64,000 nt of DNA from Globodera rostochiensis (lineage: Eukaryota; Nematoda; Chromadorea; Rhabditida; Heteroderidae): positions 3,081,804-3,145,803 of the forward strand of contig JAEVLN010000007.1 of the NCBI GenBank assembly GCA_018350325.1, in the 5' to 3' direction. A program made the position numbers and the translations under genes. Numbering within the stretch: position 1 is the first letter of the stretch; the number at the start of each line of letters is the position of its first letter. Under the pieces are notes generated by a model. That model was not told the DNA's origin, did no database searches, and was given only the letters and a program-made list of their open reading frames with translations. Below, piece by piece: positions 47,398 to 59,537 of the stretch.

Positions 47398-48014
47398 GTT
47401 TAAACTCTAAAGAATTTTTTTTTTATTGCTTGAATTTCCGAACAACATTTCTATAAGCCAACAACAAAAAGCCTCAAAAGGCTCGTTTTTGCCGGAAGGC
47501 AAAACATCAGGGCGAAGAGAAAGAAGCCCAGCAGAAATTTCTTTTCTCGCGCCCCCGGGGGAGATTATGTAGTCGTGGAGCTTTCGGCACCCGGGGCAAG
47601 GGCACATCGCTGCGGCGGATTATGGCGGCTTGGGAATGGCCGTCGGGCGGATGCGAGCGGGAAAGTAAGAATGCCATGCCGGATGGCTAATAATAATGGC
47701 ATCTCATTAACCAACTTTTTAAGATTTCCATTACTCTTTGCACTCCAAAATCGCCACCCACCCCCCCCCCCCACCCCCACATAAACCATTAGACCATTCG
47801 CTGGGACATGGCGCCAAGCTTTGCGATAGCAGAAACATTTTTGGTGTTTCATTTACATTTTTTATTGAAACAAAAAAATAGTAAATCAATTTTCGAAAAA
47901 ATGAGGCGAGCTTTTCCAAGCCCCTCTCCCAATAAAAAACGAAAATTTTAAAATAATCGCTAAATCACAGATCGGGTTAACTTGGTGCCGACAATTTAAA
48001 ATAAAGTTGGTCGG

Positions 48015-49470
48015 GACCGGGATTGACCGGGACCGTTAAAGCTGGGATCAGGACCTACATATTGAACCGGGATCGGGACCAACATATTGAACCGGGACCG
48101 GGACCTACATATTGAACCGGGATCGGGACCAACATATTGAACCGGGACCGGGACCTACATATTGAACCGGGATCGGGACCAACATATTGAACCGGGACCG
48201 AGACCTACATATTGAACCGGGATCGGGACACATATTGAAACGGGATCGGGACCAACATATTGAACCGGGACCGAGACCTACATATTGAACCGGGATCGGG
48301 ACACATATTGAAACGGGATCGGGACCAACATTTTGCAACGGGATCGGGACCAACATATTGAACCGGGACCGAGACCTACATATTGAACCGGGATCGGGAC
48401 ACATATTGAACCGGGATCGGGACCAACATATTGAACCGGGACCGAGACCTACATATTGAACCGGGATCGGGACACATATTGAAACGGGATCGGGACCAAC
48501 ATTTTGCAACGGGATCGGGACCAACATATTGAACCGGGACCGAGACCTACATATTGAACCGGGATCGGGACACATATTGAACCGGGATCGGGACCAACAT
48601 ATTGAACCGGGACCGAGACCTACATATTGAACCGGGATCGGGACACATATTGAAACGGGATCGGGACCAACATTTTGCAACGGGATCAGGACCAGCATAT
48701 TGAACCGGGACCGAGACCTACATATTGAACCGGGATCGGGACACATATTGAAACGGGATCGGGACCAACATATTGAACCGGGACCGAGACCTACATATTG
48801 AACCGGGATCGGGACACATATTGAAACGGGATCGGGACCAACATTTTGCAACGGGATCGGGACCAACATATTGAACCGGGACCGAGACCTACATATTGAA
48901 CCGGGATCGGGACACATATTGAACCGGGACCGAGACCTACATATGAACCGGGATCGGGACACATATTGAAACGGGATCGGGACCAACATTTTGCAACGGG
49001 ATCGGGACCAACATATTGAACCGGGACCGAGACCTACATATTGAACCGGGATCGGGACACATATTGAACCGGGATCGGGACCAACATATTGAACCGGGAC
49101 CGAGACCTACATATTGAACCGGGATCGGGACACATATTGAAACGGGATCGGGACCAACATTTTGCAACGGGATCGGGACCAACATATTGAACCGGGACCG
49201 AGACCTACATATTGAACCGGGATCGGGACACATATTGAACCGGGATCGGGACCAACATATTGAACCGGGACCGAGACCTACATATTGAACCGGGATCGGG
49301 ACACATATTGAAACGTGATCGGGACCAACATTTTGCAACGGGATCGGGACCAACATATTGAACCGGGACCGAGACCTACATATTGAACCGGGATCGGGAC
49401 ACATATTGAAACGGGATCGGGACCAACATTTGCAACGGGATCAGGACCAGCATATTGAACCGGGATTAAA
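48015..49470. repeat. Large tandem array with higher-order structure
   Basis: About 55 units of 25-29 bp: 'catattgaaccgggatcggg' plus 'accaa', 'acctа'-type or 'aca' joins, with variant 'cattttgcaacgggatcggg'. Variants recur in a fixed order about every 240 bp through most of the array. The core accgggac motif is the same as in the hAT-type MITEs at 31294 and 61572, so the array may have grown from such an element. Very long open frames on the minus strand are artefacts. Confidence 0.95.
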
Positions 49471-50159
49471 TAATACCGAAATTTTTATGAGGAGAAGCAT
49501 TGGTCAGACGCAGTTAGCAAAAATTAACTTTAAAAAAGTCTTGGATGCACTCAAAAACATTGGGAACTAGAATTGAAGTGAATTTTTTGAATAAAAACAA
49601 TTTTATTATTAAAATTTGTCGGCGCCAAAATGTCCAAATTACCAGCGGCGCCGAACTGGCCGTACCGAACTGGCCGGCGCCAAAACGGGACGGCGCCGAA
49701 AAAATCGCGCCGAACCTGCCGCGCCGAACTGGCCGGACCCGCTGCTGGTGTTGTTGATGCACTTTTTGTGCTGACCTTTAATTTAATTCAGCAAAAAAGA
49801 TTTAAAATTTTTTAAAATTATTAATAGTAAATGCAGATAAAAAATTGTTTGCAAGTTTTTCATACAATTTAAATAAATAAATAAATTTTTGGTGTTTATT
49901 GTTGTAGGAAATATGAATAAAAAACGATTTCTTTTTGCATTAAAAAGATTATAAAGAACATACATTTTTATATCTTTTTGATTTTTCTTCAATTGTAAAA
50001 AAGTTCCAAAAATATATACGTTTATCTGAACCAGTGGTTCTATTTGATTGAAAAATTAATCATTTTTTATTGTTTGAGACTCGAAAACCCTGGAAATTTG
50101 CCAATTCCACGAAGCCGGGGTGTTGGCCCGGGAATCAGAACAAAAAATCAGAGGATTTT

Positions 50160-50454
50160 TTACAAGTCGGGGGACACGTGATCGACAGGAATTGATCCCA
50201 ACACGGTCGCCCCAAAAGTGTGTTGTACCCTCCCATTCGCGAATTTCGAGCAGTAGCAGCAGCACTTCCGCTTGCCTGTCCTTTCCAAACATTCATTATT
50301 CACCTGAAAAAGGAGCCACCTAAAAAACAGCAGCGCCAACCCGAGGGGCAGGAACACCAGGCTCCACGTCTGCGTGTCGTCGTTCAAGCAGTAGTCACAC
50401 TCGCCGCTCCAGCCGGTGCTGATCACCTGCCACACATTGTGCCTCAGCAACGGC
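50160..50454 (-). CDS. Possible exon with one membrane segment (partial)
   Basis: The minus strand reads WSGECDYCLNDDTQTW then SLVFLPLGLALLFFRWLLF, a good transmembrane segment, followed by CAG and a possible GTGAAT donor at about 50303. Upstream and downstream exons are not found. This stretch is one arm of a long inverted duplication (50263-50414 with 50452-50608). Only this arm keeps the frame; the other has a 5-bp insertion. It may be a real exon of an unknown membrane protein or a remnant. Confidence 0.35.
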
Positions 50455-50608
50455 TGGAGCGGCGAGTGTGACTACTGCTTGAACGACGACACGCAACGCA
50501 GACGTGGAGCCTGGTGTTCCTGCCCCTCGGGTTGGCGCTGCTGTTTTTTAGGTGGCTCCTTTTTCAGGTGAATAATGAATGTTTGGAAAGGACAGGCAAG
50601 CGGAAGTG
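50263..50608. repeat. Long near-perfect hairpin (152/157-bp arms, 37-bp spacer)
   Basis: The left arm 50263-50414 and right arm 50452-50608 are reverse complements except for a 5-bp insertion in the right arm (cacgcaacgcagacg against cacgcagacg). It joins directly to a mariner-MITE interior fragment at 50611. Confidence 0.9.
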
Positions 50609-50806
50609 AGATGAACATATCGCCAAATATTTAAGAATCCCCCGCTCTCTTAGAATCCCCCACCCTCTAATAATCCCCCACCCTCTAATAATCCCCCACC
50701 TCATTTACCTAATAGTTCGAATTCAATTTTATCACCTTTTCCACTGGGTAAAAGCATTTTTCCTTAAGGAATTTTTTCGAAAAAAGTTGGATTTTAGGGG
50801 TGCAGT

Positions 50807-52370
50807 CACAGCCCACCGTTGGTACAAACGGCACAAGCAATAAAATCCATTCATCCCTCACTCTCTGATCACGACTGATCATCTGATCTCTCCCCAAATT
50901 TGAACAACAAACATTTTGATCAGAGCGTTTTTAATTTATGCATTTTTTGGTCATATAAAACGGGTTTTTCCACTGCATTTTGATCAGATTGCACTTGCGC
51001 TCCATCACTGAATTTGTTTACATTTTTGTTAGAAAAAAAACCATGTGATTTATAATTTTATTCTTTTTTTTAATTAATAAAAAAAGAAATGCGCGAAAAT
51101 TTTTGCCAAGTTTATTATGCCAATAATAAGAGATAATGGCGCCAATTTACGAATTTTGTAAATTTTGCCCTTTTGTTAACAAAAATTGGTTTAAACGGAG
51201 GACAAGAATTTTTCAAAGCTAATTTAATTTTAGGAGTGTATTTTTGGGTTATTGGATTTTTTATTAATTAAGAAAATTGGTCAGTAATACAAGTTTTTTG
51301 CGAATTCTGCTTTACTTTTAGGGGGGTAGGGGTCGGCGGTGCCGATAGGGGCCGCCGAAAAAAATTTAGAATTTTGACTCAATTTGTAATCAAAAATTTT
51401 AAAAATGCGGTAATTTTGTAAGCTTTTTTAGGTGTGGGAGGGAGGGGTGCGCCTATAGGCGCGGCCGGGGAAAATGAATGTCTTATTAAATTCTGTTAAA
51501 AAAAATTGCAAAATAAAATTACATTTTATAAGGTTTTCTGAGTGATGTTTTGTAAGAACTAATTATTAAATTAAAAAATAAATAATTTAATTCTAGGAAT
51601 AAGAACAGCCGATATATAAGTTACGAAATAGAATTTAACCACTGAGTCATAAGCGCACCCAACGGACGCGCTGTGCAAAAGATATTAAATTAAAGGATTT
51701 TTAAATTTTATTTGTCATTACGTATTTTTAAAATCTTTAAGCTCAGAATTCTGTAATGAATTCTCACCAAAAATGCCATCTTTAGGGGTGTAAAAAAAGA
51801 CTCGATTTTCGAGACCAAGTATCCGATACTCGATACCGAGACCCAAAAAACCCGAGACTTTTCTCGAGTCGATACTCGATACCGAGACTCTCGTGCAGCA
51901 CTACTCACGGCTCAAGACACAAAGCATTTTTGCCAGAAGGCAAAAATATTTGCTTTAGGCAAAGAGAAAAGAAGCCCAGCAGAAAGTTCTTCCCTGAGGA
52001 TTAGCATGGAGCTTTTGGCACCGGCACATCAATGCGGATTAGGTAGGGCGGCGCTTGGGACCGGTCGACAGCGGATGCGGGGAAGTCAGAATGCCATGCC
52101 AGATGCGATAATAATGTCATTAACTAACGTCCCCCCGGACTTTGCCACCCCCTCATAAAACCATTAGCCTATATTAAGCGCCCCGGGACATGGCACACCA
52201 ATTTTTGCGATAGAAAAGTTTTTTTGTGCTGTTTCATTTTTTTACCCTTTTCGATTTTTTATTGATAAAAAACAAATTTAAAATAAATTTTCGAAAAATG
52301 AAGGGGACTTTGCCAAGTCTTTCTACCCCAATAAAAAACGAAAATTTTAAAATAATCGCAGAATCAGAGG
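50807..52370. repeat. Segmental duplication, copy 2
   Basis: Diverged copy of 46771-47960, beginning with the last codons of the calmodulin-like gene (ggtacaaacggcacaagcaa) and its 3' flank. It is interrupted by unrelated sequence (51195-51900, including a 'ctcgagac' repeat ending in 'tcgtgcagcacta'). Confidence 0.75.
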
Positions 52371-52611
52371 GTCGGGTCAACTCAGCGCCTACAATTTTGA
52401 AAAATCTAACTTTTTTATTAATTAACCAAATCAGATACCATTCAAAAACTATGCATTTGTTGAACCGTTTTGATCAAGCAAAAGCTAAGCTCAAATCCGT
52501 GCCAACTTGGCGCGCCGAGTCATAACTTCCTTAGATTAAGTTCTTCCGCTTACAAATTAGCTCCTTTTCTACTAATAGCATCTGCAAAACATAGATAGTG
52601 CTTTAAGATTA

Positions 52612-52712
52612 CCGTATTATCTCTAATTATTACCCAGTTTCTAATAATTACCCAGCCTAGAGGAGGGTTGAAAATTAATTACCCAGGGTAATAATTAGAG
52701 AAAATACGATGG
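52612..52712. mobile_element. Tc1/mariner-type MITE (about 101 bp)
   Basis: CCGTATTATCTCTAATTATT at the left, aataattagagaaaatacg at the right, flanked by TA. Same family as 60142-60256, and its CCGTATT end matches 43146-43636. It is inserted inside a dispersed repeat copy. Confidence 0.75.
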
Positions 52713-53138
52713 TACAAATTCATTGAGTTGGTTAACTATCAAAAAATGTTATGTTGTATCACAAAATGGCGCCGAGTTGAGCCCGATTGCAAAATTGGGA
52801 TTTTTGAAAAAATTCCTTTAAAATTGGCATTTTTGGAAAATTCCTTTAAAATTGGCATTTTTGGAAAATTCTTGCTCTCACCATCTATCTAATCAAAGTC
52901 GGTCGTATTTGACATTTGACCATGATTTTTGATGTTTTATTTGGCACTTCCAGCTAAAACATACACAAATGACAGTCAAACGAAAGCCCTAAAATGTTCA
53001 TTGACCGCTTCGCCAATTGGCATTAATTAAATTGACGAGTGCCAAATTCAAATTCCACCCAAATCCCCCACCCCCCCCCCCCACCGGCCGCCACCACAAA
53101 TCCCATCAAACAAACATTCCTTTCAATAACCAATCAAC

Positions 53139-53288
53139 CTAATTGTGCCGTGACCGACCACCCCCACTAATGGTTGTCCGGTACCAGTCTCCGCGGAAGA
53201 CTCCAAATCTTTGGCAATCCACAGAAATTCCGATCCAAAAAATGCAAACAACAAAAAAAAATTCAAAAAATTTGTTCAAAGATTCCAT
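53139..53288 (-). CDS. Possible small secreted peptide (49 aa)
   Basis: From the second ATG (53286-53288) the frame reads MESLNKFFEFFFVVCIFWIG then ISVDCQRFGVFRGDWYR and ends GGGRSRHN. The N-terminus is a plausible signal peptide with cleavage after DC or DCQ. An upstream ATG (53333) would bury the hydrophobic stretch. Short, no family, and could be chance. Confidence 0.3.
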   Translation of the reverse strand: MESLNKFFEFFFVVCIFWIGISVDCQRFGVFRGDWYRTTISGGGRSRHN

Positions 53289-53600
53289 TTCGGAACCATA
53301 AAGAAACCGTCCAGGAAGAGGTTTTTTGTCCATCCGTTAACACATCATTCTAGCATTTTATTGAACATTTGAGCTCTAAAATTTTGACTATTTAATTTTA
53401 ATTTAAATTTTTTCCAAAACAAAAAAAAAGTGAATAAAAATGATTTTTGTTTTATACCTTTTGTAATAAAAAATATATTTTCAATTATTTCTCGCATTTA
53501 TTTTATACTATTTTCATTTTGTGGATAAAAGCCGTCAATTCTAAAATATTTTGGAGTCCATTAGTGTTCTACAACCGCCAAATTTTGCCGAGCTATTTTG

Positions 53601-53672
53601 TTAAGATGTGCCTGGAGGCGCCTTAAGCGGATTTAACGACTCGGCACTCATTTGCGCTCTCAGGATGGGCAC
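53601..53672 (-). CDS. Possible terminal exon (24 codons with stop)
   Basis: After the acceptor gcgcag the minus strand reads VPILRAQMSAESLNPLKAPP, then GTS and a stop. The composition is coding-like and GC is higher than the surroundings. No partner exon was found upstream. Confidence 0.3.
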   Translation of the reverse strand: MPILRAQMSAESLNPLKAPPGTS

Positions 53673-54139
53673 CTGCGCGGTGAATGGGAAAAAATTATTT
53701 AAAAATAAATCGAATTAAATCTGATAAATATGTTTATCTTTTTATGAAAAAGGTTAATAAATTTGCATCCAATCCTGCCAAATTAGTATAGGAGATCAAA
53801 TTAGGTACCTCTCGATCATTAGCCTAATTTCGAAGATCGGGATCAGTTTGGCGCCGGCCATCTTGGCGCCAAGAATGTTTTAAACCGTCAAATCTTTTTG
53901 GTTAGCTAACTAAACCAAGGAATTTTGGTACGTACCATTTGAAAGCACTAAGTCTGTAGTTCTATATTTAAAAAAAACTAAGCAAAAGAACTTAATTTTA
54001 CTAATTTATTGAAAACGTGATCGAAGAAGAATAGCAATTGATTTTATAGTAATAAAATTGTTTAAATATCTAATTGTTTTTTTGGGATGTTGTTTGATGT
54101 ACATAAATTTATATTTCTGATCAGAGCAACAAAAAATTG

Positions 54140-57100
54140 ATGGTGGTACGCCAATCGTCAACCATGAAGAAGCTCGGCACCACCGCCATTCATGCAACGG
54201 ACTTAAAAAATCATGTGGCAATGATGCACACTCAGCAGATGAACAGCAACAACAATGTCAAGCAGTACAACCCAATACAACATGAACGGGATAACAGTGT
54301 CAAGCTTTTGAAGCACGACTCGGGCCTGAATTTGTTACCTGCAGAACTTCAACTGAACATGACGGCGTTGTCGGATGAGGCAATTTATTTGAACTGAATT
54401 TTTGTTAAAAAATGTTTGCTATTTTCAGACTGTTTTTGAGCGCGAAAAGCGCATGGTTGTGTTGCTGGTCAGCTCTCAACATGACAAGCCGTCTCAGCTG
54501 GCCGTGCTGGACGTGGACTTTCAAAGTCCAGGCTTCGGGAAAGTAAAAAAAATGAAAATTTTCTTTATTAGACGACACTTCTGATCAAAAAATTATGCAG
54601 GTGATTCGTCGCCTGGACTTGCCATTGGCGGGCGAGGAACTGTACTCGTTGGGCTGCATGCGCAACACGCACTCAAACTTGGTAAAAATATGTACACAAA
54701 AGGGCAAAAACCGCGCAAAAAAATTGACAAAAATCATAACTAGGGCTCGGATTATATGCATTTTGCATATTTTGTATGCTTATATAAGTTCTGAGGATTT
54801 CGGCATATTTGGTGCATATTTAGGCATTTTTGGCATATTTTGGCCTTTTTTGGAGCATATCGATCCGAGCCCTAATCATAACCAAGCTGAGAAGAGACTA
54901 TTGCAGCACGACCTGGAGCACATGACGGAGCAGTACAGTCAATTCACGTTGGTCGCACCCGTGCCATCGCATTCGCGCATTTACGTGTTCACACTGATGG
55001 AAGGCTCGTCCTCAGGGTCGGGTGAAGGGCATAAAAAACGGCCGGCTACTAAATTTATTTTTAAAAATATTTTGGTTGAACGGCTTCGATTTGAAGCAGC
55101 TTAACTAAAATTTTTAAATTTCACAAAAACAAAAAATCCATTGCAATGCCGCCCCATATCTAACCTGAAATTTGCCGCTTTGCAACACTCTGGATGCTAG
55201 GATTTTTTCTCCGTTTTTACACACCTCCTCACTTAACAGGGGTGCCATTAATACCTTGGAAACCAGGCATTTGCCGAGTTTTGAAGGGTGCCGTGCCGTG
55301 CCGAGTTTTTTGTTTTTGTTTTCCGATGCCATCCCCGGATTGCCAAATTTTATAGGTCCCTGAATGGAAGTCTCGGAAAACAGGCAGCAAACGCTGATGT
55401 GAATGGAGCAAGCAATAGAAGATTGATCAAAATGCGAATTCAGAAGGCAAGCATGGCATTTTTATTTTAAAAAATTGAATTTTTAATTTAAATTGCTACC
55501 CCTATTTTTAGTGCATTACTCGAGAGGAACTGTCACGTTGGGATTTGGGTGAGTTTAAGCATAATTTTTTGCCTTTTCAAAAAAAAAACGAGTGCTTTTA
55601 TTAGTTAAAATGAATTTAAATTTTAAATTAAATAGAATAACAAAATTTAATTGAAATACTGTATTCACTTTCATGTGGTCCACTTTTCGTGTGCTCAAAC
55701 AATGCCGGCCGTTCCAGCGCTGTGCCGTTGCTTGTCGTGACAACCGTAGACCGGTACGGGCACTGCAAGGGTACGGTACCTATACAGTAGCCAATTAAAT
55801 GTGTGTCAATTTCGCTGCAGGCGATTTGATTCGGTTGGACCGGCGCACTTATTGCCCCGTTGATCGGCGACGACGGTCCGACACCGAAGAAAACAAGTCA
55901 ACAACACTAAAGAGCCCGGGACTGATTTTGCCAAACTCTAACACGCCACTTCTCCTATGACCCCGATTCCCGACATTTTTGGGCCTCACCTCGACACCAG
56001 ACATTTTTGGGCCTCAGCCCGACCCCCGACAGTTTTGGGCCTCATCCCCGACACGCCACTGCCGCAGAGTTTGCATTGAACATGTCACTTTTTTGCAGGT
56101 CCAATGCGACAAATTCGCCGAGCACTTCCGAGTCCAGCTCGCCCACGCTGCTTTCTCGATCAACCCTCACCACGGGTATGGGAAGTTAGTTACTTAGTTG
56201 ACCATTCAGGACGAAAAAAAACCCTAAAATTTTGTTCAGGGCTTTTTAAAAATTAAAAAAAACTAAACACCCCTCCCAATAATGAAAATAAATCATTAAT
56301 TTATGCCAAAATGTTAGGCATTTCCGCCACCATTTCTGCCACAACGCGTTTTCCACATTTTGGCGGTGCATTGGCCATTCATTTGCGTCATTTGCTTGCA
56401 TTCACCACGGAATGGGGCGATTTGGATCAAATTCTTTGCCACTGTCCAAATTTAAAAGCGCCAAAATTTGGTAATTTAATTTGTATTTTATTAAATTATT
56501 TGTGTTCAAATTACAAATTAATTTTTGTTGAAGAATAAAATATATTTTATTTAATATTCATTTTAGGTTCCCAAGAAGTTTTTAATTTGCCGCCCGAAGA
56601 TCCAATCTATGGGAACAAAGTGAATGTGTGGGACATGCGAAGACGCACATTGTTCCAAAAAGTGAATGGGAGACATTTTAATGCAGGGCTTCCTTCTAAA
56701 GGCTAAATTCAAGGACGAATATGTTGATTTTCAAGTACATACAAGAATTTTCAAGTACAGTCAAAGTTTATTTGGTTTAAAGCAAAAAGCGCCTTTTTCT
56801 TGTATGGCTTGTATTTATGGGAGCGGACCGTTTGAGTCTCATTTGAGTCTGTGCCACTTGCCGGACTCAAGTGGCCCAGACTCAAATGGCCGGACTCAAA
56901 CGACCCCTACCCGTATTTGTCGTACGTATGGCCACAATTTCTTTTTTGTTTCCGTTCAACTTTTTGTGCACCTCGCCAAATGTGAGTCAAAAATGAAAAA
57001 ACATTTTTGGAGGGGCCGGCAATGCCGTAGGCGACGCCAGGATTATAATTGTAACAAATTTGTTATGAAAAACAAGAAGCAGTTTTCAAGTACTACTGTA

Positions 57101-59537
57101 CTTGCTATTCAAGTACATATGGGAGCCCTGTTTAAAATACTATTTTTGTTTTATTATATTATTTTGCAAATTTTAGATTAAGCTCGAACCTCCAGAGGAT
57201 GGTCGATGGCCTATCTGCATACGCATGGTGTTCATTCAAATACTATTTTAATTTATTTTTATTCTTGAGTGGTGACCCAATTGCCATATGTCCAAATAAG
57301 CGTAAATTGGCAAAACACTTTACTGACAACGCAGCCCCTCTGGGGAAATTTTAGCAAAAATCCAAAATACTGGAAAATGTCGGCACTTTTTTCCAAATAA
57401 TTCCAAATATGTTCAGGTTCATCAAGCCGAACTTACACACGGGTTGGGACACATTTTAAAATTATTACCTACCCAAAACTTTTTTAGGTTTGTTTGCACG
57501 GCATTGGGAAGCTCAATGTAAGTAAAAATCCGGGTCGATCCCGGGGCTTTTCCTTAAAAATCTCGATCCCGCTCTACTCTATTCCAAAGAGTACCATATC
57601 AAAATAAAAAAATTCAAATCTTGACTAGATTAAGCTGCAATGGTCTGATTAGATCATGATCAGACCATCCCGATCACTCAAGAATCGGGTATTGGTCCAA
57701 TCAATGCTTAAAAATAGGTATTATTGTTACCCATTTTCAGATACCATTTGCACAAATCCACCGTAAGATTAGATTATTTAATCAAAAGACGATCGTTTTT
57801 ATTGGAAAATTGCTAAAAAAAATAATTAAAATTTATTTTTTTTAAATATGTTATTCTAATTGTAGAAAACGGATTTGTTTTCTGCCGATCGTGTGATCAA
57901 ATTTTCTCCCGTCACTGTTGGAGATTGGCCCGGTAAACCAACCAGCATAAAATATTAAAAAATAAATTTAAAATGATTAAATATATTTGTAGGTGAAGTG
58001 CCAGAAGTGCCTGCATTCCTCACAGATATGGTAATTATTTTATGGCATTTTACGCATATAAAGCGGGTTCGAGATTGAGACTGAATTTTCCTTTTTGGGA
58101 CTGAAACAACCCTCTTGGGACTGAATGTCCCTCTTAGGACTGAAATTCCTCGCATTAGGGTTTCGATTTTTCAAAATTTACAACTCTTTAATTTTTCAAC
58201 AATTTTTAAAAGTTTTCACAAAAAATTTTTAGGTTATTTCAATGGATGATCAGTATCTTTATGTGTGTGCCGCCTTCCATGGATTTGTGGCACAGCTGAA
58301 CATTTCGGACCCATTCAGGCCGTCCCTAACACAAAAAGTGTTTAATTCTTTTATTTCTTTATTTTTAAATGCATTTTTTTCCTATTTTCAACAGGTTTTT
58401 CTTGGCGGAATTGTGTGCCAAACTATGGGAGTTTTGCACGGTGGCAAAACGCCAATAGGCAAGAACAGTGCCATGAGGGTATAGTTTTTTTATTTAATTT
58501 TTAAAATTTCATTAAGTCATTGCACAATTTTTAAATTTCATTAACGCCAATGGGCAAGGACTGTGCCCTGAGAAGATAGGTAGCCTTTTTTTTTGAAATT
58601 TTAAAATTTGATTAAAGCCAATGGGCAAGAACAGTGCCCTGATAGTGAGGGTAAATGAATTTTTTTAAATTTTATTAACGCTAATGGGCAAAGACAGTTT
58701 TATTTAAATTTAAACAAATTTTCAGAGTTATAACACGGAGAGGCGTTTTTTCGTGGGCCGATCCTTCGAGGGCGGCCCGTCGCGCTTACAATTGTCGTTG
58801 GATGGTCGACGATTGTTCGTGTCCAATTCATTTCTTCGAAATTGGGACGAACATTTCTTTCCTCAACTGGCCGAGTTCAAACAATTTTTTGTAAAACTCA
58901 AAATTTTTGTTTTTGTTTAGACGCGGCGGCGCAATCATTGTCTTGGTTATTGTTTAAAATTTATTTATTTTAAATCAATTTCTAGGTTTATTGTGTTTAT
59001 TTATTAGCTAATTTTTTTTAATTCTATGGATTTGGATATTTTTTAATATGTAATAATTTTAAATTTAATTACAAAAATTTATTTCAACATTATAAAAATG
59101 TTTCTTATGTATTTATTTAAATCTCTTATTTTGTTTTAAATTAAATATATTATTTTAATATTTGGTCTATATTTTTAATTACAAACATGACATTATGACA
59201 TGATTTATTAATTCTTTTGAATTTAACATTGCAAATGGGTTTCTCATATTTATTTAAAATTAAATTTAATTTATAGTAACCTAATTTTAAAACATTTTGA
59301 AAAACACAGATTCATATTGACCCCGTTGATGTAAACCCGATGAAATTGGACCCGAACATTGGCATCCATTTTGAGACGGATGAACAGAAGCAGCAGCAGC
59401 ACCACCGGCAGGCCGAAAAGCGGTTGGACAAGAACGGAACAGCAGCAGCTGCAACACAACCACAACAACAACCGCCGCACTTTTATGCGAGAGAAATGCG
59501 CTTTCTGAACGGTGACTCTACAGCTGATCATCTTTGA
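54140..59537 (+). CDS. SELENBP1: SELENBP1-like (methanethiol-oxidase family) protein, 20 exons, about 629 aa
   Basis: All 20 exons keep phase: 54140-54379, 54429-54542, 54601-54681, 54907-55016, 55356-55446, 55512-55548, 55821-55896, 56099-56175, 56318-56470, 56567-56661, 57177-57227, 57417-57442, 57488-57517, 57741-57762, 57866-57932, 57993-58030, 58233-58337, 58395-58478, 58726-58890 and 59310-59537. Hallmarks of the selenium-binding protein 1 family appear in order: QLAVLDVDFQSP with VIRRLDLP, RIYVFTL, RHLLAFTTEWGD, YGNKVNVWDM, HGFVCTALGSS, MDDQYLYVCAAFHGFVAQLN, ISDPFRPSLTQK with VFLGG, GGPSRLQLSLDGRRLFVSNS, and AREMRFLNGDS. Family enzymes oxidise methanethiol in the cytosol. This copy has an extra N-terminal region, a Gln-rich insert near the C-terminus, and LGCMRNTHSN where the family has its conserved CSSC motif, so catalysis is doubtful. 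Two introns use GC donors (after 54379 and 55446). The start is uncertain. Confidence 0.85.
54741..54874. mobile_element. hAT-type MITE (134 bp) in an intron
   Basis: TAGGGCTCGGATTATATGC and inverted TAGGGCTCGGATCGATATGC, with perfect 8-bp flanks ATCATAAC (54733-54740 and 54875-54882). The interior is 'tgcatatttt / ggcatatttt' repeats. It lies between exons 3 and 4 of the SELENBP1-like gene. Confidence 0.85.
56684..57130. mobile_element. CAGGGCT-ended element (447 bp) in an intron
   Basis: CAGGGCTTCC at the left, gggagccctg at the right, and internal 'tcaagtac' repeats in common with 37378-37676. Flanking octamers do not match, so the target duplication is lost or the ends have drifted. It starts 22 bp inside the donor of the 56567-56661 exon. 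Confidence 0.6.
58540..58700. repeat. Three degenerate copies of an exon tail inside the next intron
   Basis: The end of exon 58395-58478 (gccaataggcaagaacagtg ccatgagg + gtatag) recurs at about 58546, 58617 and 58678 as 'gccaatgggcaag(g/a)a' with 'ctgtgccctgag' or 'cagtgccctgat'. Each copy is followed by AT-rich spacer like the real intron start. Confidence 0.75.

Larger units (their letters stand above)
46807..50159. other. Intergenic, repeat-dominated
   Basis: No gene. It holds the segmental-duplication copy, a MITE, the 1.45-kb 'accgggatcgggac' array, and a single GGCGCC-type arm at 49610-49745. 49760-50150 is AT-rich with nothing recognisable. Confidence 0.5.
50609..53138. other. Intergenic, duplicated and repeat sequence
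   Basis: No gene. It contains the segmental-duplication copy 2, a MITE at 52612-52712, a 'cataacttcc...ggcgc' dispersed repeat (52495-52770), and a poly-C tract near 53070. Confidence 0.5.

Noticed and set aside
48105..49404. Very long minus-strand frame (VPIPVQYVGLGPGSIC-type repeats)
   Set aside because: It is a direct read-through of the tandem array; units happen to keep a frame free of stops.
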